This document shows, one piece after another, positions 28,761 to 38,017 of a stretch of 64,000 bases of DNA. The notes beneath the pieces were generated by a model. The model did not search any database and had not been told where the DNA came from. It worked only from the letters and a program-made list of their open reading frames with translations. Numbering within the stretch: the first letter of the stretch is position 1; every line of letters begins with the position of its first letter. The translations under genes were made by a program, and so were the position numbers. This stretch comes from Algoriphagus sp. TR-M9 (GTDB lineage Bacteria; Bacteroidota; Bacteroidia; Cytophagales; Cyclobacteriaceae): the NCBI RefSeq assembly GCF_027594545.1, contig NZ_CP115160.1, positions 1,125,001-1,189,000 of the forward strand, in the 5' to 3' direction.

Positions 28761-29450
28761 TTAATCTTTCAGTTTTTCGATCAAGTCCGCAAAGTAAGCC
28801 CTTTTATCCGGAAACTTCAATATCAATTTCTCATAAATTTCTTTTGCCATGGCATTCTTCCCTTGATGGGCGAGGATTTTTGCATACGACTCAGATAATA
28901 GATGATCATGGATCTGCGTGCTTTTAGCCGCTAGGTTCTCCGTATTCTGATTGGCCTCGATCTCCTTAATGGTGGCTTTTTTGATGGACTTCTTGCTGAA
29001 TTCCTTGATCAAATTGATCTGTTCTCTTTTCTTATCATCCAGGATGGTCTTTTTCTCCCGTCTCTTGATGGTTTCTATCAGATCGTCTTTAGGCGGTTTT
29101 CTGCGACGGACCGGCTTAGCTTTGGGTTCTGCGTCTTCTTTAGGCTGGGCAGCAGGTTGAGGTTTTGGCTTAGGGGCAGCTGCTTCTGTTATTGGCTTTG
29201 GCGCTTGGGTTTTGACTGGATTTTCCAAAAGGCTTTTTAGCCAGATTCTATCCGGACTGGTGATGGCGGCCATTCCCAGGGCCTCGGGGTCATGCGCTCC
29301 ATCATTGGTTTGGTAGTAACTCTTCGCTTCTAATACATGCGGGATCTGAAAGTACGGGAAGTTTTCTTGTACTTTTTTCAGCTGTACCAATTCACTTTTG
29401 GTGATGGAATCTGCTTTTTGAATAATGTCTAAAAATTGTACTGCGTTCAC
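28761..29450 (-). CDS. Bacteroidota helical/TPR-like protein in the secG operon
   Basis: The product has 229 residues. The N-terminal ~75 residues are helical (FLDIIQKADSITKSELVQLK, FPYFQIPHVLEAKSYYQTN). The middle (80-125) is a P/A/K-rich charged linker (PKPKPQPAAQPKEDAEPKAK). The C-terminal ~75 residues resemble a TPR-like helix pair (HDHLLSESYAKILAHQGKNA, KEIYEKLILKFPDKRAYF). There is no signal peptide. It sits between lptE and secG, in the same relative place as in other Bacteroidota genomes as far as I recall. Its function is unknown. Confidence 0.7.
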   Translation of the reverse strand: MNAVQFLDIIQKADSITKSELVQLKKVQENFPYFQIPHVLEAKSYYQTNDGAHDPEALGMAAITSPDRIWLKSLLENPVKTQAPKPITEAAAPKPKPQPAAQPKEDAEPKAKPVRRRKPPKDDLIETIKRREKKTILDDKKREQINLIKEFSKKSIKKATIKEIEANQNTENLAAKSTQIHDHLLSESYAKILAHQGKNAMAKEIYEKLILKFPDKRAYFADLIEKLKD

Positions 29451-29483
29451 CGGATATTTCTTTTGATTTTGAAGATAGGAAAT

Positions 29484-30026
29484 TTACCAATTCGCTACGG
29501 TCGCTGTGAAGATATCTTGGATGATATTTTTAAATATCTCCTCTACAAGTTCATCTTCTACTTCCAATAGGGTGGTACTTCTGGGGTCATAGTCCTGAAA
29601 AAAGCTGAAACTTTGCTTCAGATTCTCTTCTTCATTGGCAGTGTTGATATACTCCACTTCCACGCGTATAGTCAGTCGCATAGTACCTGCCCGGTCAGCT
29701 ACATCATTGCTTCCACTGGAAACAGCCGCCTGTGGAGTGACCGTATAGCTAGTGATTGCGCCCATAAACTGCAGGTCTCCATTGCTGCGCATCAACTCCA
29801 GCTGGGTGTTTCTCTGGTAATATTCCTTCAGCGCTTCTGTAAATCGCTGTTCCATATTGGCAGGGCCACCCCCGGAATCGTTGAAGAAATTATCTACCGA
29901 AAAGGTCTGGGTTTCTTCATAATTGATCGTAGTGCCTGTGAAGGAATACTGGACCGAGCAGCTTTGAAACAAGGTGCAAAAACCAAACAGGAGCCCTAAT
30001 CCCAAAGACTTATTGATCAATTTCAT
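29484..30026 (-). CDS. lptE: LPS-assembly lipoprotein LptE (Bacteroidota type)
   Basis: LptE plugs LptD in the outer membrane during LPS insertion. The ATG at 30026 starts a lipoprotein signal (LGLGLLFGFCTLFQSC, Cys23) and gives 180 residues. The mature protein has the LptE pattern: VQYSFTGTTINYEETQTFSV, an N-rich linker, then TEALKEYYQRNTQLELMRSN and a RLTIRVEVEYINT strand pair. The last ~40 residues are acidic and helical. It overlaps the end of the upstream regulator gene by 17 bp, so it is translated within the miaB operon. Its partner LptD is encoded near 8.6-11.4 kb. Confidence 0.85.
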   Translation of the reverse strand: MKLINKSLGLGLLFGFCTLFQSCSVQYSFTGTTINYEETQTFSVDNFFNDSGGGPANMEQRFTEALKEYYQRNTQLELMRSNGDLQFMGAITSYTVTPQAAVSSGSNDVADRAGTMRLTIRVEVEYINTANEEENLKQSFSFFQDYDPRSTTLLEVEDELVEEIFKNIIQDIFTATVANW

Positions 30027-31299
30027 ACTGCTTGATTTTGCGGTAAAGCGTGCGCTCGGAAATCCCCAGGTCATTGGCTGCATATTTTCTTTTGTTGTTA
30101 TGCTTGCGCAAAGCTCTGAGAATCATTTCTTTTTCTTTTTTCTCCAGAGATAGGGAATTGTCATCTTCCTCATGGATAATGTCCTCAATGACATCCTCTT
30201 CATATTCACTGCTGTCCGAGTTGGCTGTCTTTTTAGAGTCTATCACCAAAGGAACGTAGCTAGGGGAGGATTCTGTACTTTCTTTACGTTCAAATTCCGA
30301 ATCCATATCCTCAAACAGCTCTTGGTGCTTTTGGATAATGCTGGAGTTCAATCCTCCGTTTTGGTAGCTTTCCAGCACCAGTTTCTTCAGATCATTCATG
30401 TCCTTTTTCATTTCGAATAGAACCTTGTAAAGAATGTCTCTTTCTGAAAAATCCTTGGCTTCTCCACTTTTTACATTTCCTGTGAGCGCCATAGGCAGTC
30501 TGGAATTATCCGTAGGTAGGTATTTGGATAAGGTCTCGGCATCTACTTCCCTGTTTTCTTCCAGTAGGGAAATTTGCTCGGCCAGATTTTTCAGCTGACG
30601 GATGTTTCCGGGAAATGGATACCTCATCAATAAGCTTTGGGCGTCTGCATCCAGAGAAATCGGACGGACTTGGTATTTTTCCGAAAAATCAGAAGTGAAT
30701 TTTCGGAAAAGCAAGACCATGTCTTCACCTCGCTCCCGCAAAGGCGGTACGTAAATCGGAACTGTATTTAGTCGGTAGTATAAGTCTTCACGGAATTTCC
30801 CGTTTTCTACGGCTTTCAATAGCTTTACATTGGTGGCCGTGATTACGCGTACATTTGTTTTTTGAACCTTCGAAGAACCTACTTTAATGAATTCGCCGTT
30901 TTCTAAAACCCGCAACAAACGGGCTTGCGTACCCAGAGGCATTTCGCCGATTTCATCCAAAAAGATAGATCCCCCGTCAGTCACTTCAAAGTAACCCTTT
31001 CTTGCCTCATGTGCCCCGGTAAAGGAGCCTTTTTCGTGCCCAAATAGCTCGGAGTCAATGGTTCCTTCTGGGATGGCACCACAGTTGATCGCGATGAATT
31101 TGCCATGCTTACGGAGGCTGAGGGAATGGATGATCTTGGAAAAACTTTCCTTACCACTTCCACTTTCTCCCGTGATGAGCACGGTCATATCTGTAGGCGC
31201 CGCCTGCATGGCCACTTGAATGGCGTGATTTAGCAAGGGGCTGTTTCCTATAATTCCAAATCGAAGCTTGACGCTGTGAATTTCCTGGGGTGTGATCAT
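30010..31299 (-). CDS. Sigma-54 interacting AAA+ transcription activator
   Basis: The product has 429 residues. It starts directly with the AAA+ domain (about 10-245): Walker A in [13 protein letters not shown], the sigma-54 loop as GSFTGA in [15 protein letters not shown], and Walker B in [12 protein letters not shown]. It then has an acidic linker (about 340-385) and a Fis-type helix-turn-helix at the C-terminus ([20 protein letters not shown]). No receiver, GAF or PAS domain precedes the AAA+ module. The gene overlaps miaB by 4 bp and lptE by 17 bp. Confidence 0.93.
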   Translation of the reverse strand: MITPQEIHSVKLRFGIIGNSPLLNHAIQVAMQAAPTDMTVLITGESGSGKESFSKIIHSLSLRKHGKFIAINCGAIPEGTIDSELFGHEKGSFTGAHEARKGYFEVTDGGSIFLDEIGEMPLGTQARLLRVLENGEFIKVGSSKVQKTNVRVITATNVKLLKAVENGKFREDLYYRLNTVPIYVPPLRERGEDMVLLFRKFTSDFSEKYQVRPISLDADAQSLLMRYPFPGNIRQLKNLAEQISLLEENREVDAETLSKYLPTDNSRLPMALTGNVKSGEAKDFSERDILYKVLFEMKKDMNDLKKLVLESYQNGGLNSSIIQKHQELFEDMDSEFERKESTESSPSYVPLVIDSKKTANSDSSEYEEDVIEDIIHEEDDNSLSLEKKEKEMILRALRKHNNKRKYAANDLGISERTLYRKIKQYEIDQ

Positions 31300-32774
31300 G
31301 CCAATGCTGGATTGATTTCTAGGACTTCACCAAATAGAGTTGCAGGTGTACAGTCGGTGATTTTCACTTTGAGGTAGTCTCCTTTGCCATAATTCCCGGC
31401 AGGAACTATCACCACCTTATTGGCAGAGTTTCTGCCTTTTAACTCCTGAGCTGATTTTTTAGAGGTGCCTTCCAGGAGAATGATTTGCTCCTGTCCAAGA
31501 TCCAGTTTGTTTCGTTCATGCGAAAGCGCGCTTTGCTTGGTGATCACCTCTGCCAGTCTTCTTTTTTTGACTTCCAGAGGAATGTCATCCTCAAATTTCT
31601 TAGCGGCCAAAGTGCCCGGACGCTCAGAGTAGAAGAACATGTATGAAAAGTCATACTTGACTATATCCATCAGTGAGAGGGTGTCCTGATGTTCTTCTTC
31701 AGTTTCGGAACAGAATCCCGTGATCATATCTGAAGATATACCGCATTCCTCCCCGAGAATCTCCCTGATTTTGGCTACACGCTCCAGGTACCATTCCCGG
31801 TCGTAGGTTCTATTCATCATTTCCAGTATACGGGAGTTTCCGCTTTGCGCTGGCAGGTGAATGTATTTGCAGATGTTGTGGTACTTTTTCATGGTGTAAA
31901 GCACCTCATCTGTGATGTCTTTGGGATGGGAAGTGGAGAATCTTACCCTAAGGCTGGGATCCACCTGGGCGACCATTTCAAGTAAATTGGCAAAAGTGAT
32001 AACTGCACTTACTTCCCCTGTTTTTTTATTGAGTCTTGCTTTGTTGTTTTCCTCTGGAGACCATTTGTAGCTGTCCACATTTTGCCCCAGAAGCGTGACT
32101 TCCTTATAGCCTTTGGCAAAGAGTTCCTGTGCCTCTCTCACGATAGAATGCGGATCACGGCTTCTTTCTCTGCCTCTGGTAAATGGCACCACACAAAATG
32201 AGCACATGTTGTCACAGCCACGCATGATGGAGATGAAAGCTGATACACCATTGGAGTTGAGTCGTACAGGAGCAATGTCCGCGTAGGTTTCTTCTCTGGA
32301 TAGAAAGGTGTTCACAGCTTTCTGGCCTTCTTCAGCTACTGAAACCAGGTTTGGAAGGTCACGATAAGCATCCGGTCCTACGACCACATCCACGATTTTT
32401 TCTTCTTCCAAAAGCTTATCCTTTAAGCGTTCAGCCATACAGCCCAAAACCCCTATGGTTATTTCAGGTTTGTTTCTTTTGGCTCTGTTGAAATCAGAAA
32501 GCCTCTTGCGTACGGTCTGTTCAGCTTTTTCGCGTATAGAACAAGTATTCAGGAAAATCACATCCGCCTGATTGAAGTCGGAGGTGGTGTCGAATCCCCC
32601 ATCCTTCATGATAGAGGCCACAATCTCAGAATCTGAGAAGTTCATAGCACAACCATAACTTTCGATATACAGCTTTTTCGTTTTCCCCGTGTTTTCGTCC
32701 ACTGTGGTCTTAAAGTCACAGGCTTGCGCTTCTTCTCCAGAGATGATATCGATGTCTTTGATCAAATTATCCAT
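31296..32774 (-). CDS. miaB: tRNA-2-methylthio-N6-dimethylallyladenosine synthase
   Basis: This radical-SAM enzyme adds the methylthio group to i6A37 of tRNAs. The product has 492 residues with an N-terminal extension (~30) before the UPF0004 domain ([39 protein letters not shown]: three cluster cysteines). The radical-SAM CxxxCxxC follows as CDNMCSFC, and a C-terminal TRAM domain ends the protein (about 420-490). It is the first gene of a five-gene operon with a sigma-54 activator, lptE, a helical protein and secG. Confidence 0.96.
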   Translation of the reverse strand: MDNLIKDIDIISGEEAQACDFKTTVDENTGKTKKLYIESYGCAMNFSDSEIVASIMKDGGFDTTSDFNQADVIFLNTCSIREKAEQTVRKRLSDFNRAKRNKPEITIGVLGCMAERLKDKLLEEEKIVDVVVGPDAYRDLPNLVSVAEEGQKAVNTFLSREETYADIAPVRLNSNGVSAFISIMRGCDNMCSFCVVPFTRGRERSRDPHSIVREAQELFAKGYKEVTLLGQNVDSYKWSPEENNKARLNKKTGEVSAVITFANLLEMVAQVDPSLRVRFSTSHPKDITDEVLYTMKKYHNICKYIHLPAQSGNSRILEMMNRTYDREWYLERVAKIREILGEECGISSDMITGFCSETEEEHQDTLSLMDIVKYDFSYMFFYSERPGTLAAKKFEDDIPLEVKKRRLAEVITKQSALSHERNKLDLGQEQIILLEGTSKKSAQELKGRNSANKVVIVPAGNYGKGDYLKVKITDCTPATLFGEVLEINPALA

Positions 32775-32861
32775 AATACTATATTCTTTCGGATCGCGAA
32801 ATTAAGAAAATGCGGACAAAATGGCAGAAGTATGCATCTTTTATTTCTATTTGCACAGCGC

Positions 32862-33971
32862 CTATTTTTCTCCCTGAAAGGGAATCTTCAACTGCTCCCC
32901 GAAGTGTTGGTGTTCTTCGACTACATTCAAATTGGAAATCCCTAAGCCCAGAAGTCGTATGGATTGAGCAAAGTTTTCCTGCTCCAGCAATTCCTGCGCG
33001 ATTTCCCATAGCTGTTCTTCTTCTACGTATTGTTCCAGGGTTTTGCTTCGGGTCTGTAGGGTGAAATCTGAGAATTTGATTTTAAGGGTGACTGTTCGGC
33101 CTTTGATACCACTCTTTTTGATTCTCCGGATTAGTTCCTCGTAGATGGGTTTTAATGCAAAGCGCAGGTCTTCCAAATCGAACAGGTCATTCACAAAGGT
33201 GTTTTCAGCACTGATGGATTTTCTGATTCTATGTGGCTGCACTTCGGATAAATGGATTCCCCGGACAATGTTGTAATAATGAATGCCTGATTTCCCGAAT
33301 TTTTTGGTCAGAAACTGAAGGGAAAATTGCTTGAGATCCCGGCCGTTATGGATTCCTAAGCCCGCCATTTTCTCCGCAGTCACCTTACCGATTCCAAAGA
33401 ATTTTTTGATGGGGAGTTTTTCCAGAAACCCCTCTGCTTCTGCCGGCAAAATCACCGCCTGTCCATTGGGCTTATTGAGGTCTGAAGCGATTTTGGCTAA
33501 AAACTTATTGTAGGAAATCCCTGCAGAAGCATTCAGGCCGGTTTGGGCTTTGATTTTTTGCCGGATCTGCCTAGCTATCAAAATAGCAGATTTGAGTCCT
33601 TTTTTATTTTCTGTGACATCCAGAAATGCCTCATCCAGCGAAAGTGGCTCTACCAAATCCGTGTATTCATAGAATATCTCCCGGATTTGACTGGAAATTT
33701 CCTTGTAGCGGTCAAAGCGAGCCGGTGCAAAAATCAATTGGGGACATTTCCTGGCTGCGAGGGTAGAGGCCATGGCTGAGTAAACCCCAAATTTCCGGGC
33801 TTCATAACTGGCAGCGGCTACCACTCCCCGGGCAGCATTGCCTCCCACCACCAGTGGCTTACCTCTCCATTCTGGATGATCCAGTTGCTCCACGGAAGCG
33901 TAGTAGGCATCCATATCCACATGGATGATTTTTCTTACTTGAGGGGTTGAGTTACCCGGTTCATTTTCCAC
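32862..33971 (-). CDS. dinB: DNA polymerase IV
   Basis: This Y-family lesion-bypass polymerase has 369 residues. The N-terminal palm signature is IIHVDMDAYYASVEQ (first catalytic Asp), and EPLSLDEAFLDVT carries the other acidic residues. A helix-hairpin-helix thumb (KKFFGIGKVTAEKMAGLGI) and a little-finger domain (KSISAENTFVNDLFDLEDL) follow. There is no obvious beta-clamp QLxLF motif at the C-terminus, although a clamp-binding site could be internal. It overlaps pabB by 11 bp, so the two genes are co-transcribed. Confidence 0.94.
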   Translation of the reverse strand: MENEPGNSTPQVRKIIHVDMDAYYASVEQLDHPEWRGKPLVVGGNAARGVVAAASYEARKFGVYSAMASTLAARKCPQLIFAPARFDRYKEISSQIREIFYEYTDLVEPLSLDEAFLDVTENKKGLKSAILIARQIRQKIKAQTGLNASAGISYNKFLAKIASDLNKPNGQAVILPAEAEGFLEKLPIKKFFGIGKVTAEKMAGLGIHNGRDLKQFSLQFLTKKFGKSGIHYYNIVRGIHLSEVQPHRIRKSISAENTFVNDLFDLEDLRFALKPIYEELIRRIKKSGIKGRTVTLKIKFSDFTLQTRSKTLEQYVEEEQLWEIAQELLEQENFAQSIRLLGLGISNLNVVEEHQHFGEQLKIPFQGEK

Positions 33972-35211
33972 TTAAAACTTCTAAAATTGCCTGAGCTTTC
34001 AGCTCGCACTCTGCATATTCCTGAGCTGCATCCGCATCAAATGTAATGGCACTTCCCACTCCAAAATACAGCTGCTTTGCTTCTAAATCTGCAATAATGC
34101 TCCTGATAATCACTGAGAAATCAAAGTCGCCATTTTCTTTGATGTAGCCAAATGCCCCCGAAAACCATCCGCGCTTGAATTTCTCTTCTTGTTCAATGAT
34201 TTCCATGGTGCTGATTTTCGGTGCACCGGTCATACTCCCCATGGGGAAAGTGGCCTGAATGATCTGGGAAAAATCTACTCCTGCCCGAAGCGTAGAAGTG
34301 ACGGTGCTGATCATCTGGAAAACCCTGGGAAGGGCATATATCCCAAATAATTCTTGCACTCTCACGCTGCCAGTTTGGGAAACCCGCGCTAGGTCATTTC
34401 GCATCAGGTCAGTGATCATCAGGTTTTCGGCACGCTCTTTTTCACTTGCCAGAAGTAACCTTTTATGGTGTTCATCTTCCTCTGGAGTGGCACCTCTTCG
34501 GATGGTGCCTTTGATGGGTTGTACTATCAGACGCGTGCCGGTTTTCTTGATAAAGCGCTCTGGGGAAGCTGATACAAGCCATTTTGATTCTGCTTTGAAT
34601 AAAGCCGAGAAGGGCATGGGGGACTTTTCGGTCAAAAGAAAATAGGCCGAAATGGGATCCCATTTTTCGAATGATCCAGCATAAGCCTGGCAGATATTAG
34701 CCTCATAGGTATTCCCTTCTACGATCTGCTCCTGAATAGCTTGGACCGAAGCGATATAATTCTCTCTGGTGAGCTGAGCTGTGATAGCGCAATGAGTGCT
34801 CGGGCTTTTAGGAATTGAACTATTTTCGATTTCCTCCCAAAAGCTCTCATTCAGCTCCACAGAACTGTAGACTGTATTCCCAGTGAATTTCAAAGAGATT
34901 TCAGGCTGAAAAAAGCATAGCTCAGGTAAGTCCAAAAATGCCGGGTTTTCACTTTTTAGGTGCTCTAGTCGGTTTTTAAAATCATAGCCAATGATCCCTA
35001 CCTTTTGAATTTGAGAATCCTGGTCCCAGATTTCCTTTTCAGTCAGTGCTTTTTTTCCAGCAAAAAAACGTGATTCAAAGGCTTCTTCCGGATAGTGGTG
35101 GTTGTTGCCATCGGTAAGCGCAAAGTACGGGTACCGTTTGTCAGCCCAAAAGCAAAGTTTTGCTTTCCAGTCTGCGGTAGGGATTGGGTAGGAGTAGTTA
35201 GCTTCACTCAT
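33961..35211 (-). CDS. pabB: Aminodeoxychorismate synthase component I
   Basis: The enzyme forms aminodeoxychorismate from chorismate for folate synthesis. At 416 residues, it is a chorismate-binding enzyme with the conserved core: SASPERFIKKTGTRLIVQPI, KGTIRRGATPEEDE, AENLMITDLMRNDLARV, FPMGSMTGAPKISTMEIIE and the terminal DFSVIIRSI and YFGVGSAITFDADAAQEY. The N-terminal region is short compared with TrpE, favouring PabB over anthranilate synthase. The glutaminase (PabA) and lyase (PabC) genes are not adjacent. It overlaps dinB at its 3' end. Confidence 0.88.
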   Translation of the reverse strand: MSEANYSYPIPTADWKAKLCFWADKRYPYFALTDGNNHHYPEEAFESRFFAGKKALTEKEIWDQDSQIQKVGIIGYDFKNRLEHLKSENPAFLDLPELCFFQPEISLKFTGNTVYSSVELNESFWEEIENSSIPKSPSTHCAITAQLTRENYIASVQAIQEQIVEGNTYEANICQAYAGSFEKWDPISAYFLLTEKSPMPFSALFKAESKWLVSASPERFIKKTGTRLIVQPIKGTIRRGATPEEDEHHKRLLLASEKERAENLMITDLMRNDLARVSQTGSVRVQELFGIYALPRVFQMISTVTSTLRAGVDFSQIIQATFPMGSMTGAPKISTMEIIEQEEKFKRGWFSGAFGYIKENGDFDFSVIIRSIIADLEAKQLYFGVGSAITFDADAAQEYAECELKAQAILEVLSGK

Positions 35212-35224
35212 TGACAGGACAAAA

Positions 35225-35254
35225 AAAAGAGGAAATCAGCTGATTTCCTCTTTT
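35225..35254 (-). terminator. Terminator after the YceI gene
   Basis: A perfect palindrome (arms AAAAGAGGAAATCAG) with an uninterrupted T tract on the minus strand lies 18 bp past the YceI stop and separates it from pabB. Confidence 0.85.
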
Positions 35255-35272
35255 AATTTGGATTAGTTGAGC

Positions 35273-35995
35273 TTAGTTAGCTTTTACATCCAAAACTAAG
35301 CTTACGTTATTGTAAACGAACTTGTCCTTTGCCTTATCAGCTACAGAAGCTTCGTCGCCGTATGCAAGTCCCCAGTCGGTTCTGTCGATGTTGAATCCAG
35401 CTTTTGCAGAGACTACTCCATCTGTTACAGAAATAGCAGCAGGGAATTTGATGTTTTTAGTAGTTCCTCTCATCGTTAGGTTACCGCTTACCCAGTAATT
35501 CGGGTTTTCAGGAGTAAGTTCACTGTTTGCCTGAGGGGTGTTTTCTGATTCGAATTCCTCTTTGTCAGTAACTACATCACCCGCAGAGAAAGGCTCTATG
35601 CCAGTGATTTCAAAGGTAGCAGTCGGATGAGTAGCTGCATCGAAAAAGTCATCAGAGTGAAGGTGAGTCAGAAGCTTTCCGTGCATCTCCGTACCTTCTT
35701 CCATATCATGAATTTCCAATCCTGTGATATCGAAAGTGAATGATCCGCCAGTAACATCGGTACCGTTTACTGTCAGGGTGCCATTAGTAGCCGGGATTAT
35801 ACCAGTATGCTGCCCGGTAGGCTTATAGCCAGTCCAGGCCACTGTAGATGTGGCTGGATCCAATGTCAAAGTAGCGCCTGCTCCTTCAGCCACTGCTTGT
35901 GCTTCTGTAGCTTCTACAGTTTCTCCTGATTTGCCGCAGGCAAAAGTCATAAGAGCAACTGCCAATACTAGTCCTGTTTGCTTGATAGTTTTCAT
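35273..35995 (-). CDS. YceI-family lipoprotein
   Basis: The product has 240 residues starting with a lipoprotein signal (TGLVLAVALMTFACG, Cys20). The YceI lipocalin-like barrel then reads LTLDPATSTVAWTGYKPTGQ, GGSFTFDITGLEIHDMEEGT, LLTHLHSDDFFDAATHPTAT, WVSGNLTMRGTTKNIKFPA and GFNIDRTDWGLAYG. YceI proteins bind isoprenoids or amphiphiles and are often stress-induced in the periplasm. It is monocistronic, with its own terminator. A 130-bp divergent region separates it from the gamma carbonic anhydrase gene. Confidence 0.9.
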   Translation of the reverse strand: MKTIKQTGLVLAVALMTFACGKSGETVEATEAQAVAEGAGATLTLDPATSTVAWTGYKPTGQHTGIIPATNGTLTVNGTDVTGGSFTFDITGLEIHDMEEGTEMHGKLLTHLHSDDFFDAATHPTATFEITGIEPFSAGDVVTDKEEFESENTPQANSELTPENPNYWVSGNLTMRGTTKNIKFPAAISVTDGVVSAKAGFNIDRTDWGLAYGDEASVADKAKDKFVYNNVSLVLDVKAN

Positions 35996-36126
35996 TGTTG
36001 TGAGTTTGTTTTCAGATTTGATGTATATACACGTAACTCAAAATTTGCTAAAAAGTTCATAAGCCAAAAGAAATTTTGAATTTTTGTTTTCACAAATTTT
36101 AGCATTAACACTCAAACTAACAATAC

Positions 36127-36660
36127 ATGGGACTGATATTAGAAGTTAACGGAAAGACTCCAGCGCTAGGCGAGGGGAGCTGGGTCGCGCCAAATGCCAC
36201 TTTGGTTGGTGATATCATCACCGGAAAGAACTGTACCATTTGGTTCAATGCCGTAGTGCGGGGGGATGTGAACGAAATCCGAATCGGTGATGACACCAAT
36301 ATTCAGGACGGAGCTGTGATCCATTGTACTTATCAGAAAGCCGGGACTTACATAGGAAGCAAGGTTTCTATCGCTCATAATGCGATCGTGCATGGATGTT
36401 CCATTCATGATAATGTGCTTATTGGAATGGGGGCAATCGTGATGGATGGTGCAGTGGTGAATTCGGGAGCGATCATTGCGGCGGGTGCGGTGGTCTTGGC
36501 AAATACAGTAGTGGAAAGCAATACCATCTATGCCGGGATGCCTGCCAAAAAAGTGAAGGAAATCAGCTCAGAAATGCGGGAAGTTATCGTGAGAACAGCT
36601 AAAAATTATCCTATGTATGCGGGGTGGTTTGATAAAAGTAAAGAATCTGGTTCTAAATAG
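36127..36660 (+). CDS. Gamma-class carbonic anhydrase family protein
   Basis: The product has 177 residues and is a left-handed beta-helix built from hexapeptide repeats (WVAPNATLVGDIITGKNCTI, IRIGDDTNIQDGAVIHCT, GSKVSIAHNAIVHGCSI, NVLIGMGAIVMDGAVV). Metal-binding histidines are at HC, H in AHNAIVHG, matching Cam/YrdA. A C-terminal helix follows. Many members are inactive or have unknown substrate, so catalysis is likely but not proven. It is followed by an unrelated membrane protein gene. Confidence 0.88.
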   Translation: MGLILEVNGKTPALGEGSWVAPNATLVGDIITGKNCTIWFNAVVRGDVNEIRIGDDTNIQDGAVIHCTYQKAGTYIGSKVSIAHNAIVHGCSIHDNVLIGMGAIVMDGAVVNSGAIIAAGAVVLANTVVESNTIYAGMPAKKVKEISSEMREVIVRTAKNYPMYAGWFDKSKESGSK

Positions 36661-36729
36661 AAGTAAGGCTTTCTGTCTTAAATATGAATCTGTTAACTTT
36701 ACTCCTTCTGATTTTTAAGCTATTTTTTT

Positions 36730-37236
36730 ATGAATTATAGAAAATTTATCCCCAAGAAGATTTTAACACTTTTAATTTTAAGTGGTTTGTTTTTCCTTTT
36801 CAATTTTTTGTTGAACTGGTACATGCCAAAATCTTTGGCCCTAGATGTGAAGTTCGCCTACAGTGCTAAGGTGGCTTATGAAAGCCTTACAGAAATGGGA
36901 TTGGAAGGAAGGAGCAGGTACCTGCTAGGGATTTGGGCATTGGATTTCCCGTATATGTTTATCTACCTGGCCTTGCTCTCGGGTATCATTAAAAAGGTCT
37001 GGAGATCGGAGCGGGTATTGATATTGCCCTTTTTGCTGTTTGCCTTTGATGTGCTGGAAAATTTCATTGTGACATTGATGCTGGTAAATTTTCCGGATCG
37101 ATATACTTTTTTGGGCTGTATGGCTTCTATTGCCACTACTTCCAAATGGCTTTTTGCTTTACTATATGTATTGGTGGTTTTTTGGGGATTGGCCAAAAAT
37201 AAAAAGCGGCCAGTAGCCGCAGATGAACTTCAATAA
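36730..37236 (+). CDS. Uncharacterised four-helix membrane protein
   Basis: The product has 168 residues with about four hydrophobic helices: TLLILSGLFFLFNFLL, FPYMFIYLALLSGII, FDVLENFIVTLML region and WLFALLYVLVVFWG. Notable is the polar YSAKVAYESLTEMGLEGRSR periplasmic or cytoplasmic loop between helices 1 and 2. No family was recognised. It is on the same strand as the carbonic anhydrase gene with a 69-bp gap and ends in a convergent terminator shared with pyrE. Confidence 0.6.
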   Translation: MNYRKFIPKKILTLLILSGLFFLFNFLLNWYMPKSLALDVKFAYSAKVAYESLTEMGLEGRSRYLLGIWALDFPYMFIYLALLSGIIKKVWRSERVLILPFLLFAFDVLENFIVTLMLVNFPDRYTFLGCMASIATTSKWLFALLYVLVVFWGLAKNKKRPVAADELQ

Positions 37237-37238
37237 AA

Positions 37239-37264
37239 AAGCGACCCGAAATCTCAGGTCGCTT
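37239..37264. terminator. Convergent terminator between the membrane protein gene and pyrE
   Basis: AAGCGACC and GGTCGCTT flank a 10-nt loop in the 34-bp gap between the two convergent genes. An A tract precedes it on the plus strand (T tract on the minus). Confidence 0.75.
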
Positions 37265-37270
37265 GTCATA

Positions 37271-37918
37271 TCATTTAGGGTTCCAGGTGGAAGGGTCTTT
37301 TCTCCATTCTGAAAGCGATTGTAAGGCCTCGTCAGCAATGTAATTGCGCTCTACGGCTCTTGGAAGCATGGCTTCATAGTGGCTGAGACAAACTAATTTC
37401 ACACCCGCCTTTTCAAAGTTTTCCTTGGCTAGGTCAAAACCATAACTGAAAATGGCTACCATTCCCAGAACTTCAAATCCAGCATCAAGCAGATCCTGCG
37501 TGGCCTTCAGGGAACTTCCTCCTGTGGAAACCAAGTCTTCTACTACTACTACTTTTTGTCCAGGGACTACTTTGCCCTCTATCATATTTTGCATGCCATG
37601 CCCTTTGGCTTTTGAGCGTACATAGACAAATGGGAGATCTAGGTCGTTGGCAAGCAAAGCTCCTTGTGGAATACCGGCAGTGGCTACTCCTGCGACCGCT
37701 TCTACATTTGGGAAGTAGTGTTGGATACTTTTTACCAGCTGCTCCTTGATCATCTTCCGTACCTCGGGGTAGGATAGCGAAAGTCTATTGTCGCAGTAGA
37801 TGGGTGATTTCCATCCCGAAGCCCAGGTGAATGGTTCGGAAGGTTGTAATCGGATTGCTTGTATTTCCAGCAGTTGATCGGCTACTTCAGCAGCCACATT
37901 CGGGTCTAAAATTTCCAT
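37271..37918 (-). CDS. pyrE: Orotate phosphoribosyltransferase
   Basis: This pyrimidine-synthesis enzyme joins orotate with PRPP to give orotidine monophosphate. The 215-residue protein shows the type I PRTase pattern: FTWASGWKSPIYCDNRLSLS, VEAVAGVATAGIPQGALLA, FVYVRSKAKGHGMQNMIEG and the PRPP loop KVVVVEDLVSTGGSSLKA. It is monocistronic and divergent from the Nudix gene across about 100 bp. Confidence 0.95.
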   Translation of the reverse strand: MEILDPNVAAEVADQLLEIQAIRLQPSEPFTWASGWKSPIYCDNRLSLSYPEVRKMIKEQLVKSIQHYFPNVEAVAGVATAGIPQGALLANDLDLPFVYVRSKAKGHGMQNMIEGKVVPGQKVVVVEDLVSTGGSSLKATQDLLDAGFEVLGMVAIFSYGFDLAKENFEKAGVKLVCLSHYEAMLPRAVERNYIADEALQSLSEWRKDPSTWNPK

Positions 37919-38017
37919 ACCCCAAAAATAAGTGATTAAGCTGGGCTAAGGTTGTGGTAAGTCAAAAAAATATGCACATTTGATCTATTACTCGTATTTC
38001 AAACTTTTGATTCACCC

